The notes beneath the pieces were generated by a model. It saw nothing but the letters and a program-made list of their open reading frames with translations, made no database searches and was not told where the DNA came from. A stretch of DNA of 64,000 nucleotides from a bacterium 1xD8-48 (GTDB lineage Bacteria > Bacillota > Clostridia > Lachnospirales > Lachnospiraceae). The stretch lies in the NCBI GenBank assembly GCA_009917455.1, contig QZDS01000005.1:1-64000 (forward strand), in the 5' to 3' direction. Within the stretch, counting starts at the first letter, position 1; every line of letters begins with the position of its first letter. The position numbers and the translations under genes were made by a program. Of this stretch, positions 15,863-24,813 are shown piece after piece.

Positions 15863-16156
15863 ATGGCAAATATCATTTCGGATGAAACCATTGAATATGT
15901 AGGGATTCTTGCCCGGCTTGAGCTTTCAGGGCAGGAGCGGGAGCAGGCGAAGAAGGATATGGGAAGTATGCTGGATTATATAGACAAGCTGGGGGAGCTT
16001 GATACGGAGGGGGTGGAACCTATGTCCCACGTTTTTCCGGTAAATAATGTGTTTCGTGAGGATGTGGTGACGAACGGCGATATGAGGGAAGAAATTTTGA
16101 AGAATGCGCCGGAAGAAAAGGACGGTATGTTTGTGGTGCCGAGAACGTTTGACTAG
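15863..16156 (+). CDS. gatC: Asp/Glu-tRNA amidotransferase subunit C
   Basis: A 97-residue GatC subunit ([48 protein letters not shown]). GatC stabilizes GatA and links it to GatB in the enzyme that converts misacylated Glu-tRNA(Gln) and Asp-tRNA(Asn) to the amidated forms. ATG 15863 is chosen over the upstream in-frame ATG at 15836, because AAAGGA lies at a suitable distance and homologs begin near ISDE. It is the first gene of gatCAB. Confidence 0.93.
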   Translation: MANIISDETIEYVGILARLELSGQEREQAKKDMGSMLDYIDKLGELDTEGVEPMSHVFPVNNVFREDVVTNGDMREEILKNAPEEKDGMFVVPRTFD

Positions 16157-16206
16157 AATAAGTGGAAGGAGTTTGTGGCGGCGCGGCGTTCACAGGCTTA
16201 AGTCAG

Positions 16207-16225
16207 GTGCAGCGGGAAGCTGCAC
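16207..16225 (+). other. small hairpin before gatA
   Basis: GTGCAGC and GCTGCAC pair around a 5-base loop, just upstream of the gatA ribosome-binding site (GAGGAG). No U-tract follows. It may affect the relative expression of gatC and gatA. Confidence 0.35.
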
Positions 16226-16239
16226 AGAAATGAGGAGAT

Positions 16240-17784
16240 ATGAATATACTTGACATGACTGCCGTTTCCTTAGGGGCGGCGATTAAGGAAAAGAAGGTGT
16301 CGGTGCGGGAGGCTGTGGAGGCGGTTCTGGCACGGATTGAGGAAAAAGAAGAGGAGTATCACTGTTATGTGACGGTGGACAGAGATGGGGCGATTGCACA
16401 GGCTAAGCGGGTGCAGAAGCTGATTGATGTTGGTGAGCTTACAGGTCCCCTTGCAGGGGTTCCTGTGGCAATTAAGGATAATATGTGTACGGAGGGGCTT
16501 TTAACCACCTGTTCTTCCGGAATTCTGTACAATTTTATCCCGACCTTTTCCTCGGAGGCGGTTTTAAATCTGCAGAAGGCGGGAGCGGTGATTCTCGGAA
16601 AGACGAACATGGACGAGTTCGCCATGGGCTCTACCACGGAGACCTCGGCTTTCGGCGTTACCAGAAATCCGTGGAATCCCGGGCATGTGCCGGGAGGCTC
16701 GTCAGGCGGAAGTGCGGCGGCGGTTGCCGCAAAGGAATGCTTCTACGCCCTTGGCTCGGATACCGGAGGCTCAATTCGCCAGCCGGCGTCTTTCTGCGGC
16801 GTGGTGGGATTAAAGCCCACTTATGGAACGGTGTCCCGCTACGGGCTGATAGCCTACGGCTCCTCTCTGGATCAGATTGGGCCTTTGTGCAAGGATGTCA
16901 CGGACTGCGCCGTGATTATGGAAGTTATTGCCTCCCATGATGCCAGAGATTCCACTTCCGTGAAAAGGGATGATACGGATTTTTCCTCCGCCCTTGTGGA
17001 GGACGTAAAGGGAATGAAAATCGGGATTCCCAGGGACTATTTCGGGGAAGGGATTGATGGAGAGGTAAAGGAAGCCGTTCTTGCGGCGGCGCAGGTTTTA
17101 AAGGACAGGGGCGCGTTGGTGGAGGAGTTTGATTTAAGTCTGGTGGAATATGCGATTCCCGCTTACTACACCATAGCGGCGGCGGAAGCCAGCTCTAACT
17201 TAGAGCGTTTCGACGGCATCAAGTACGGTTACCGGGCGGAAGGCTGTGAAGGTCTTCACGATATGTACAGGAAGTCGCGCTCCGAGGGTTTTGGCCCGGA
17301 GGTAAAGCGCAGAATCATGCTGGGAAGCTTTGTCTTAAGCTCCGGTTATTACGACGCCTATTATCTGAAAGCGCTTCGTGTGAAAGCCTTGATAAAAAAA
17401 GCCTTTGACGAGGCTTTTGCGAAATACGACGTGATTCTGGGACCGGTTGCGCCCACCACGGCGCCGAAGCTGGGCGCAAGTCTGTCCGACCCTATTAAAA
17501 TGTATCTGGGCGATATCTATACCATTGCGGTCAATCTGGCCGGACTTCCGGGGCTCAGTATGCCCTGCGGCCTTGATACAAAGGGGCTGCCCATCGGCAT
17601 TCAGTTGATTGGTGACTGTTTTCAGGAAAAGAAGCTGATTCAGACGGCCTACACCTATGAGAAGGCAAGAGGGATATTTGAAATGTCACAAAGTATGGCT
17701 GCAGGCGAAGCCGCATCGGAGGAAAAAGCGGCAGGAAACGCCCCTGAAAGCAAAGACACATCTTGCGAAAGGAGGGAGGCATAG
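16240..17784 (+). CDS. gatA: Asp/Glu-tRNA amidotransferase subunit A
   Basis: A 514-residue amidase-signature protein. The catalytic triad is clear: Lys79 in VAIKDN, Ser154 in GGSSGGSAAA and Ser178 in DTGGSIRQPA. GatA releases ammonia from glutamine and passes it to GatB. The core ends near residue 483. An additional C-terminal tail of about 30 residues, rich in Ala, Glu and Lys (from SMAAGEAASEEKAAG), has no counterpart in typical GatA and is probably disordered. The stop lies 2 bases before the gatB start. Confidence 0.95.
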   Translation: MNILDMTAVSLGAAIKEKKVSVREAVEAVLARIEEKEEEYHCYVTVDRDGAIAQAKRVQKLIDVGELTGPLAGVPVAIKDNMCTEGLLTTCSSGILYNFIPTFSSEAVLNLQKAGAVILGKTNMDEFAMGSTTETSAFGVTRNPWNPGHVPGGSSGGSAAAVAAKECFYALGSDTGGSIRQPASFCGVVGLKPTYGTVSRYGLIAYGSSLDQIGPLCKDVTDCAVIMEVIASHDARDSTSVKRDDTDFSSALVEDVKGMKIGIPRDYFGEGIDGEVKEAVLAAAQVLKDRGALVEEFDLSLVEYAIPAYYTIAAAEASSNLERFDGIKYGYRAEGCEGLHDMYRKSRSEGFGPEVKRRIMLGSFVLSSGYYDAYYLKALRVKALIKKAFDEAFAKYDVILGPVAPTTAPKLGASLSDPIKMYLGDIYTIAVNLAGLPGLSMPCGLDTKGLPIGIQLIGDCFQEKKLIQTAYTYEKARGIFEMSQSMAAGEAASEEKAAGNAPESKDTSCERREA

Positions 17785-17786
17785 TC

Positions 17787-19238
17787 ATGGCGGGAGGTTT
17801 CTTACAGGAAGAAAAGCAATACGAAACGGTAATCGGTCTTGAGGTTCATGTGGAACTCGCTACAAAGACCAAGATTTTCTGCGGATGCTCCACGGCCTTT
17901 GGCGGGGAGGCGAATACGCATACGTGTCCGGTCTGTACCGGCATGCCGGGCTCCCTTCCGGTATTAAACAGGCAGGTGCTGGAGCATGCGGTGGCGGTGG
18001 GGATTGCCACGGGATGTAATATTACAAGATACTGTAAATTTGACCGGAAAAATTATTTTTATCCCGATAATCCGCAGAATTATCAGATTTCCCAGCTCTA
18101 TCTGCCTGTCTGCCGGGACGGCAGGGTAGAAATCGAGACAGAGACAGGGAAAAAATTTGTGGGGATTCATGAAATCCACATGGAGGAGGATGCGGGGAAA
18201 CTGATTCATGATGAGTGGAACGACTGTTCACTGGTGGACTTTAACCGCTCCGGCGTTCCTCTGATTGAGATTGTGTCGGAGCCGGATATGCGAAGCGCGG
18301 ACGAGGTGATTGCCTGTCTGGAAAAGCTGCGCATGATTATCCAGTATCTGGGCGCCTCCGACTGCAAGCTGCAGGAGGGCTCCATGCGGGCCGACGTGAA
18401 CTTGTCTGTCCGGAAGGCCGGGGCAAAGGAGTATGGCACTCGTACGGAAATGAAAAACCTGAATTCCTTCAAGGCAATTAAAAGGGCAATTGAGGGGGAG
18501 AGGGAGCGCCAGATTGACCTGCTTGAGAGCGGGGAGAAGGTGGTTCAGGAGACAAGAAGGTGGGACGACGTAAAGGGAGAGTCCTACGCCATGAGAAATA
18601 AGGAGGATGCCCAGGATTACCGGTATTTTCCCGACCCTGATTTGGTCCCGGTAGTCATAGACGAAGCGTTTCTTGAGAGAATCAGGGAAAAGCAGCCGGA
18701 ATTCCGGGAGGAAAAGATGGTGCGGTATAAGGAGGAATTTGACATTCCTGATTACGATATTGAGATTATCACCGGAAGCAAGCATATGGCGGATATTTTC
18801 GAGGCAACGGTGGCTCTTGGAAGCCAGCCCAAAAAGGTGTCCAACTGGCTGATGGTGGAAACCCTGCGTCTTCTTAAAGAAAATAATATGGACCCGGAGG
18901 ATATCTGCTTTTCACCGGAAAATCTGGCGAAGCTGATTGCCCTGACGGATGCCAAAGCCGTCAACAGCTCTGTGGCGAAAGAAGTCTTTGAGGTGATGTT
19001 TAAGGAAGATATTGACCCGGAAAGCTACGTGGAGGAAAAGGGATTAAAGACGGTAAACGACGAGGGAGCCCTTAAGAAAACGGTGGAGGAGATTATTGCG
19101 GCCAATCCGCAGTCCGTGGAGGATTATCGAAAGGGAAAGGAAAAAGCCATCGGATTTCTGGTGGGGCAGACCATGAAAGCCATGAAGGGAAAGGCAGACC
19201 CGGGAATGGTGAACAGGCTTTTGAAGGAACTTTTATAA
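17787..19238 (+). CDS. gatB: Asp/Glu-tRNA amidotransferase subunit B
   Basis: A 483-residue GatB. Visible are the signature YETVIGLEVHVELATKTKIF (about 12-31), a zinc site (CGCS near 33 and CPVCTGMPGSLP near 49), DFNRSGVPLIEIVSEPD and the C-terminal YqeY-like tail ending in KGKADPGMVNRLLKELL. It phosphorylates the misacylated tRNA and amidates it with ammonia from GatA. ATG 17787 has GGAGG upstream; the ATG equivalent at 17763 lies inside the gatA end. It completes the gatCAB operon. Confidence 0.95.
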   Translation: MAGGFLQEEKQYETVIGLEVHVELATKTKIFCGCSTAFGGEANTHTCPVCTGMPGSLPVLNRQVLEHAVAVGIATGCNITRYCKFDRKNYFYPDNPQNYQISQLYLPVCRDGRVEIETETGKKFVGIHEIHMEEDAGKLIHDEWNDCSLVDFNRSGVPLIEIVSEPDMRSADEVIACLEKLRMIIQYLGASDCKLQEGSMRADVNLSVRKAGAKEYGTRTEMKNLNSFKAIKRAIEGERERQIDLLESGEKVVQETRRWDDVKGESYAMRNKEDAQDYRYFPDPDLVPVVIDEAFLERIREKQPEFREEKMVRYKEEFDIPDYDIEIITGSKHMADIFEATVALGSQPKKVSNWLMVETLRLLKENNMDPEDICFSPENLAKLIALTDAKAVNSSVAKEVFEVMFKEDIDPESYVEEKGLKTVNDEGALKKTVEEIIAANPQSVEDYRKGKEKAIGFLVGQTMKAMKGKADPGMVNRLLKELL

Positions 19239-19309
19239 AACGGAGCCTGAAACAGCAGGCGTCCGGCTATCGAGGAGCAGCTGTGAGAATTGTAGAAAAG
19301 GGGTACAGA

Positions 19310-21760
19310 ATGAAAGAACATTTAATAGCAAAAACACATCCGGCGGCAAGAACGGAAAATATCATTCAGGGGAAAAACTATCGGATTACCGTACTGACAA
19401 GGCGTCTGGTGCGTCTTGAGTATCAGCCGGACGGGGATTTTGTGGACGAGGCATCTCAGACGGTTTTTAACCGTGACTTTCCCACAGTGGATTTTTCATG
19501 TAAAGAGACGGAGGAAGAACTGGAAATCAGAACAGACTGCTTCCGGCTCAATTATGATAAGAAAGAGTTTACGCCGGGAGGGCTTTCCTGTGCCTGCACC
19601 TATATGGGTGACAGGGAGGAGGCGGGATTTTACAGCAGACCCTGGCATTACGGAGACAAGGGCACGAATTTAAAGGGTACGACAAGAACGTTGGACGAGG
19701 TGAACGGAGCCTGCGAGCTGGGGGATGGCCTGATGTCCTTCTGGAGCGGCGTGGCTGTGCTGGACGATTCCCGTACATTGCTTCTGAAGGAGGACGGCTG
19801 GGTGGAGCCGAGAGGGGATAGAATGGGGCAGAAGAAACCGCTTTCCGGGCAGCCGGGAGAGCCGTTTTCAGAAAGCCGAGACATTTATCTTTTTGTCTAT
19901 GGGCACTGTTATCTCGACGCGCTGAAGGATTTTAACTATCTTTGCGGAAAGACGCCCATGCTCCCCCGCTTTGCGCTGGGGAACTGGTGGAGTCGGTATT
20001 ACAAATATTCGGAAAGCGCTTATATGGAGCTGATGCACCGCTTTGACGAAGAGGAAATTCCTTTTTCGGTGGCGGTCATCGATATGGACTGGCATCTGGT
20101 GGATATCGACCAGAAGTACGGAAGCGGCTGGACGGGCTATACCTGGAACCGGGAGCTTTTTCCCGACCCGGAGCGGTTTCTTAATAAGCTCCATGCGCGG
20201 GGAATGAAGACCACTTTAAATGTACACCCGGCGGACGGTATCCGGGCGTATGAGGACTGCTATCCTGAAGTGGCGGAGGCTATGGGCGCGGACGCTTCCA
20301 AAGAAGAAGCGGTAAAGTTTGATATTGCCAGCCCGAAGTTTCTTGAGGTTTATTTTGAAAAGGTGCATCATCCCATGGAGAGTCAGGGAGTGGATTTCTG
20401 GTGGCTGGACTGGCAGCAGGGAACCAGCACGAAGGTCGAGGGCCTGGATCCCTTGTGGATGCTGAATCACTATCATTTTCTGGACAGCGGAAGGGATGGG
20501 AAGCGCCCTATGACCTTTTCACGCTATGCCGGTCCGGGTTCTCACAGATATCCGGTGGGCTTTTCGGGAGATACGGTGATTACCTGGGAATCTCTGGATT
20601 TTCAGCCTTATTTCACCAGCACGGCTTCCAATATCGGTTATGGCTGGTGGAGCCATGATATCGGCGGACATATGATGGGGACAAAGGATGACGAACTGGA
20701 GGCAAGATGGTTCCAGTACGGCGTTTTTTCACCTGTTAACCGACTGCACAGCACCTGCAATCAGTTTAACGGGAAGGAACCCTGGAGGTTTAAGAGAGAG
20801 GTTCATGATACCATGAATGATTTCCTTCGTCTCCGGCATAAAATGATTCCCTACCTTTATACCATGAATTACCGTGCATGGAACGAGGATACGCCAATCT
20901 GTCAGCCTATGTACTATGCTTACCCTACAAGGATGGAGGCCTATAAACAGAAAAATCAGTATTTATTCGGAAGCGAGCTGATGGCGGCGCCGGTTACGCA
21001 GGCGAGAATTGAAGGCCTGAATGTGGCGGAAGTAAAGGTATGGCTGCCGGAAGGGCTGTGGTTCGACTTCTTTACGGATACGGTTTACGAAGGCGGGAGA
21101 AGTCTTTGTATGTACCGCGGGATTGATAAAATTCCCGTACTTGCAAAAGCCGGAGCCATCGTTCCCATGACGGAGAGGATTTCCGCAGCGGAAGCGGCGA
21201 ATAATCCGGATGAATTGACCGTAAGAGTCTATCCCGGAGCGGATAATAGCTTTAACTTATACGAGGACGATAACGTATCCCCTAATTATCAGAAAAACCA
21301 GTGTGTAAGGACGGAAATGAAGATTGACTGGAGCAGTCGAAAATTTATTCTTGCTCCCTCCGAGGGAGACCTGGCTCTGATTCCGCCAGAAAGGACCTGG
21401 AAAATTAAGCTGCATAAGATTACCGCAGATTCCGCTGTGGTACTGGTAAACGGCGAGGAGAAAAAGGATGTCTGCGGGCGGGAAGGAACGACGCTTACCG
21501 TGACGCTGGCACATATAAAGCCCGAAGACCGTGTGGAAATTATTCTTCCAGAGGAAACGGAGATATCGGAAAATCCGGTACAGGAAATGCTTTACGATTT
21601 CTTAAATCAGGCGGAGATTGCCTTCGGCACAAAGGATGCCGTCTATGAAGCCGCAAAGAGAAACGCAGGCAATCCCGCTGCTCTCCTCGGCGAGCTGCAG
21701 GCAATGGATGTTCCGGAAAAGCTGCAGAGGGCGGTTCTGGAAATTGCCGGCGCAAGGTAA
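19310..21760 (+). CDS. GH31-family alpha-glucosidase
   Basis: An 816-residue intracellular glycoside hydrolase of family 31. The nucleophile is in DFWWLDWQQG (Asp367), the general acid in GFSGDTVITW (Asp421), with SHDIGGHMMG and GVFSPVNRLHS following as in the family. It removes alpha-linked glucose, or related sugars, from non-reducing ends. No signal peptide is seen. ATG 19310 is preferred, with AAAAGGGG 6 bases upstream; the GTG at 19283 has no such site. A C-terminal stretch of about 60 residues (from VQEMLYDFLNQAEIAF) extends beyond the usual beta-sandwich. It lies 72 bases after gatB and may be read as a separate unit. Confidence 0.92.
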   Translation: MKEHLIAKTHPAARTENIIQGKNYRITVLTRRLVRLEYQPDGDFVDEASQTVFNRDFPTVDFSCKETEEELEIRTDCFRLNYDKKEFTPGGLSCACTYMGDREEAGFYSRPWHYGDKGTNLKGTTRTLDEVNGACELGDGLMSFWSGVAVLDDSRTLLLKEDGWVEPRGDRMGQKKPLSGQPGEPFSESRDIYLFVYGHCYLDALKDFNYLCGKTPMLPRFALGNWWSRYYKYSESAYMELMHRFDEEEIPFSVAVIDMDWHLVDIDQKYGSGWTGYTWNRELFPDPERFLNKLHARGMKTTLNVHPADGIRAYEDCYPEVAEAMGADASKEEAVKFDIASPKFLEVYFEKVHHPMESQGVDFWWLDWQQGTSTKVEGLDPLWMLNHYHFLDSGRDGKRPMTFSRYAGPGSHRYPVGFSGDTVITWESLDFQPYFTSTASNIGYGWWSHDIGGHMMGTKDDELEARWFQYGVFSPVNRLHSTCNQFNGKEPWRFKREVHDTMNDFLRLRHKMIPYLYTMNYRAWNEDTPICQPMYYAYPTRMEAYKQKNQYLFGSELMAAPVTQARIEGLNVAEVKVWLPEGLWFDFFTDTVYEGGRSLCMYRGIDKIPVLAKAGAIVPMTERISAAEAANNPDELTVRVYPGADNSFNLYEDDNVSPNYQKNQCVRTEMKIDWSSRKFILAPSEGDLALIPPERTWKIKLHKITADSAVVLVNGEEKKDVCGREGTTLTVTLAHIKPEDRVEIILPEETEISENPVQEMLYDFLNQAEIAFGTKDAVYEAAKRNAGNPAALLGELQAMDVPEKLQRAVLEIAGAR

Positions 21761-21775
21761 CAGGAGAATTCGGAA

Positions 21776-22486
21776 ATGGAGCATATGCTTTTGGTGCTGG
21801 ACATGATTGGGACAGTTGCCTTTGCACTGTCGGGAGCCATGACAGCCATTAAAAAGAAGATGGATATTTTGGGCGTTATGATACTTGGTATGGTAACTGC
21901 CGTGGGGGGAGGCATGATGCGGGATATTATCCTGGGGATAGTGCCTCCCCAGGCGTTTCGCGAGCCTTTTTATGCCATGACGGCACTATTGACTTCTATG
22001 GTCATGTTTGCGTTTATCTGTTTCCGGGAGTGGAAAGCACGGAAAAAAGGCTGGCAGGAGCAGGCTGTGGACGATACGGGCAAAAAAGGATATCAGGGCG
22101 TGTCGGGGCAGCGCTTTGCCGCAATGCTGATGGCGGCGGATACTCTGGGACTCGGGGTTTTCACCGTGGTGGGAGTGAAGGCGGCTTTTGATGCCCGGAT
22201 GGAGATGAACTATTTTCTGCCGGTATTCCTTGGGACGATTACCGGCGTGGGAGGCGGCCTTTTGCGGGATATGATGGCGGGGGACAGACCCTACATATTT
22301 GTAAAGCATGTATATGCCTGCGCTTCAATTCTGGGAGCCTTTGTGTGCGCTTTTCTATGGACGAGAGCCGGGGAGGAGGGCGCAATGATTGCCGGCGCTG
22401 TCTGTGTGATTATCATGCGGGTTCTGGCAATCGGGTTCAAGTGGAATCTTCCGAGAATAGATGATGCAAAAATGATGCAAAAATGA
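21776..22486 (+). CDS. TRIC-type (UPF0126) membrane channel protein
   Basis: A 236-residue protein with about seven membrane segments. It has the duplicated family motif: GGGMMRDIILG (about 43-53) and GGGLLRDMMAG (about 160-170). These proteins form trimeric cation channels; some bacterial members have been linked to glycine uptake. A hydrophilic loop of about 30 residues between the halves (REWKARKKGWQEQ) is longer than usual. It follows the GH31 gene by 15 bases. The exact transported ion or solute is unknown. Confidence 0.88.
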   Translation: MEHMLLVLDMIGTVAFALSGAMTAIKKKMDILGVMILGMVTAVGGGMMRDIILGIVPPQAFREPFYAMTALLTSMVMFAFICFREWKARKKGWQEQAVDDTGKKGYQGVSGQRFAAMLMAADTLGLGVFTVVGVKAAFDARMEMNYFLPVFLGTITGVGGGLLRDMMAGDRPYIFVKHVYACASILGAFVCAFLWTRAGEEGAMIAGAVCVIIMRVLAIGFKWNLPRIDDAKMMQK

Positions 22487-22557
22487 TGAAACTATGATGC
22501 ACGGATTGGATAATATTTTCCTTGTGGATAATAATACTAAAGAAAGGACAAAAAGAC

Positions 22558-22692
22558 ATGGAGATGGAAGTGCTTTTGGGCGGAGAAGGAAACAGGGAAA
22601 AGAAAAGTTTATTAAAGATATGCGGTATTATTTTGTGGATGCTGATGATTCTGGTGTCCGTGTTTTGCGCGTCCCGGTCGCTGATGCTGTAA
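22558..22692 (+). CDS. small single-pass membrane protein (44 residues), putative
   Basis: An open frame of 44 codons with AAAGGA upstream of the ATG at a distance of about 9 bases. It begins MEMEVLLGGEG, continues with a basic stretch REKKSLLK and then one hydrophobic segment ICGIILWMLMILVSVFCA, ending SRSLML. The positive-inside pattern gives a plausible bitopic membrane protein. It overlaps, in another frame, an open but unlikely upstream extension of the deacetylase gene. No family recognized; it could be chance. Confidence 0.35.
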   Translation: MEMEVLLGGEGNREKKSLLKICGIILWMLMILVSVFCASRSLML

Positions 22693-22724
22693 AGGGCAGA
22701 GGGATTTCGAAAGAGGGAATGGGG

Positions 22725-23747
22725 ATGAGAGAAAGACAAGCGATAATGGTAAAAAAATTACCGGCAAAGATGCTGGCGGCGGCTGTACTGACTGCGCTGC
22801 TGCTTAGCGGATGCGGCAGTCAGGAAGATGCGGGAACAGGCGAAAGCATTGAGGCAAAAGCAGATGCGGAAGAAGGATTCCTTGTGCAGAATCCCGAATG
22901 GGAGCCCATAGAGCAGGAAAGCGGCGGTGCAGGAGCCGGCGGAGAAGCTATGCAGGAGGGCACGGCAGACAGCGGTGAAAACGGCGGCGCAGACGGGGAA
23001 GCGCAGTCCGGTGCGGCAGGGGAAGCCGGGGAAAGGGAAGGACAGACAAAATCCCTGTTCGGCGAAGCGGCAACCATGAACAATGATGTGAACGGGCGGG
23101 AACTGCCCATCTACTGTGTGGATACGGAAGAAAAGAAGGTGGCCTTAAGCTTTGACGCCGGTTGGGGCAATGAGGATACGGAAAAGCTTCTTGAAATTTT
23201 GAAAAATCATAATTTGAAGGTCACTTTTTTCATGACAGGGGAATGGGTGGCGAATTATCCCGATGATGTGAAGGCAATTTTGCAGGCAGGCCACGATTTG
23301 GGGAATCACAGCGAAAACCATAAGAATATGAGCCAGATTTCCGATGAAGATAAAAAACAGGAGCTGATGAAGGTGCATGATAAGGTAAAAGAGCTTACCG
23401 GCTATGAGATGTGCCTGTTCCGGCCGCCCTACGGCGACTATGACAACGCGGTGATTGACGTGGCAAAGGAATGTAAATACTATACCATTCAATGGGACGT
23501 GGATTCTCTGGACTGGCAGAATAAAGGCGTGGAGTCTGTGATTACCACAGTGACGGAGCATAAAAATCTGGGGAACGGAAGCATTATCCTGTGCCATAAC
23601 GGGGCGGAGTACACGGCCGAGGCTCTTGATACGCTGATTACCCGGCTTCAGGATATGGGGTATGAGATTGTTCCCATTTCGGAGCTTATTTATAAAGAGG
23701 ATTTTTACATGAATTTTGCCGGCAGGCAGATAAAAAATGAGGACTGA
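22725..23747 (+). CDS. polysaccharide deacetylase lipoprotein
   Basis: A 340-residue lipoprotein. The signal sequence ends in the lipobox LLLSGC. An acidic, Gly/Glu-rich linker of about 90 residues leads to a NodB-type deacetylase domain: SFDAGWGNED (catalytic and metal Asp), DLGNHSENH (metal His residues), FRPPYGDYD and a late LCHNGAEYTAEAL. It probably removes N-acetyl groups from peptidoglycan or other glycans outside the cell membrane. The frame is open from 22494, but ATG 22725 has GAGGG 7 bases upstream and places the signal peptide correctly. ATG 22746 is an alternative. Confidence 0.85.
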   Translation: MRERQAIMVKKLPAKMLAAAVLTALLLSGCGSQEDAGTGESIEAKADAEEGFLVQNPEWEPIEQESGGAGAGGEAMQEGTADSGENGGADGEAQSGAAGEAGEREGQTKSLFGEAATMNNDVNGRELPIYCVDTEEKKVALSFDAGWGNEDTEKLLEILKNHNLKVTFFMTGEWVANYPDDVKAILQAGHDLGNHSENHKNMSQISDEDKKQELMKVHDKVKELTGYEMCLFRPPYGDYDNAVIDVAKECKYYTIQWDVDSLDWQNKGVESVITTVTEHKNLGNGSIILCHNGAEYTAEALDTLITRLQDMGYEIVPISELIYKEDFYMNFAGRQIKNED

Positions 23748-23806
23748 CTTTGGGAAAAAGCAGGATTTGCATATGTTTGCAAAAGCATGGTTATAATGCC
23801 AGATAA

Positions 23807-24196
23807 TCATGCTTTGCAAACAGCCCCCCAGTTTAAATCATTCACATCGCTGTCAGGCCGGTTTAACAGCAGATTTGTCAGAATCCGTAATGTAATACCG
23901 TGGGAAACGACGATTACGCTGTGCGCATCATCCATTTCCTTTAAACAGTGGGACTGCGTTATTACGGCGTCTTGCTGCCCGATGCAGCGCAGGATTTCCT
24001 GCAAGGTCTGTCTGGCTCTGGCAAGGCAGCTACAATAGGCAGAGACCGGCTTTCCTTCCAGCTCCGCGCAAAGCCTCTGTCCGATGCGCAAAGACTGTGC
24101 GATTCCTTTTTCTGTCAGTTCAAAATCCGTGGTGGATATGATTTTCCCCTTTGCATTTCCGTGGTTTTCCGCGTGGCGTATCAAATAGAGTTTCAA
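23807..24196 (-). CDS. histidine phosphatase family protein, internally shortened
   Basis: A 129-residue protein of the phosphoglycerate mutase-like superfamily. The catalytic LIRHAEN motif is at residues 4-10 and the second His in VVSHG near 100. Family members usually have about 190-200 residues. Here LKEMD, which normally begins the segment carrying the acid catalyst, continues after only a few residues into SVIVVSHG. About 60 residues appear to be missing in frame. The start is TTG (24196) with GGGGAAG upstream. It may be an inactive remnant or a reduced enzyme. Confidence 0.65.
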   Translation of the reverse strand: MKLYLIRHAENHGNAKGKIISTTDFELTEKGIAQSLRIGQRLCAELEGKPVSAYCSCLARARQTLQEILRCIGQQDAVITQSHCLKEMDDAHSVIVVSHGITLRILTNLLLNRPDSDVNDLNWGAVCKA

Positions 24197-24249
24197 CTTT
24201 CTTCCCCTGAAAAATAAGTAGCTTTACTGTATCATATAACAGGGAATCC

Positions 24250-24287
24250 GAAAATTGATTTCTGTGCTGAAAATTGATTCCTGAGCA
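24250..24287. repeat. tandem 19-bp repeat
   Basis: Two tandem units sharing GAAAATTGATT and CTG, at 24250-24268 and 24269-24287, with two or three differences. A related GAAAATTGATTTC occurs at 28876. The region is non-coding, between the phosphatase and the DUF3795 gene. Confidence 0.5.
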
Positions 24288-24367
24288 GAAAATCAGCGTT
24301 GTGAAAATGCAGATTTTTTTATATACTTATATTGTTTGAGAAAAGTCGGGAGGGAGAATGAAAGGGT

Positions 24368-24745
24368 ATGATGAAAAGAGAACTGGGGATTGCCAGATGC
24401 GGGCTTGCCTGTTGTCTGTGCTCGAAGAATGCAACATGCAGCGGCTGTGTTTCGGACGAATGCCCTGACAAAGACAGGTGTGAAAACAGGAAATGTTCCA
24501 TAGAAAAAGGCATTGAACATTGTTATGCGTGTGGGGAGGATTGTAAAAAAGGATTTTTAAGTAAAGTCAAGCCGTATGCTTTTACTCTGTTTATTAAAAG
24601 ATATGGTGAAGACAGGCTTCTTGACTGCCTTGAAGAAAATGAGAAAAAGGGAATTATATATCACCGTGAAGGGATGAACGGCGATTACGACGGTTTTGAC
24701 GACGCGGAGAAGTTGATTGAGTTTATGATGAACGGAAGGTGTTAA
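24368..24745 (+). CDS. DUF3795-type cysteine-rich protein
   Basis: A 125-residue protein whose N-terminus has many cysteines (CGLACCLCSKNATCSGC, then CPDKDRCENRKC and CYACGEDC). This pattern resembles the DUF3795 family and suggests binding of zinc or an Fe-S centre. The C-terminal part is helical (FLSKVKPYAFTLFIKRYGED). The function is unknown. It stands alone between the phosphatase gene on the other strand and the MBL lipoprotein gene. AAAGGG is very near the ATG, and ATG 24371 is an equally possible start. Confidence 0.65.
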   Translation: MMKRELGIARCGLACCLCSKNATCSGCVSDECPDKDRCENRKCSIEKGIEHCYACGEDCKKGFLSKVKPYAFTLFIKRYGEDRLLDCLEENEKKGIIYHREGMNGDYDGFDDAEKLIEFMMNGRC

Positions 24746-24813
24746 TTTCGGTCAGTAAGAACGGTCAGTTAAAGCAGCATTGTTGGGAAGTATGATAGTA
24801 TGGTAAGGAAGTT

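Noticed and set aside
22494..22724. Extended N-terminus of the deacetylase
   Set aside because: It would place a hydrophilic stretch of 77 residues before the lipoprotein signal peptide, which would not work as a signal.
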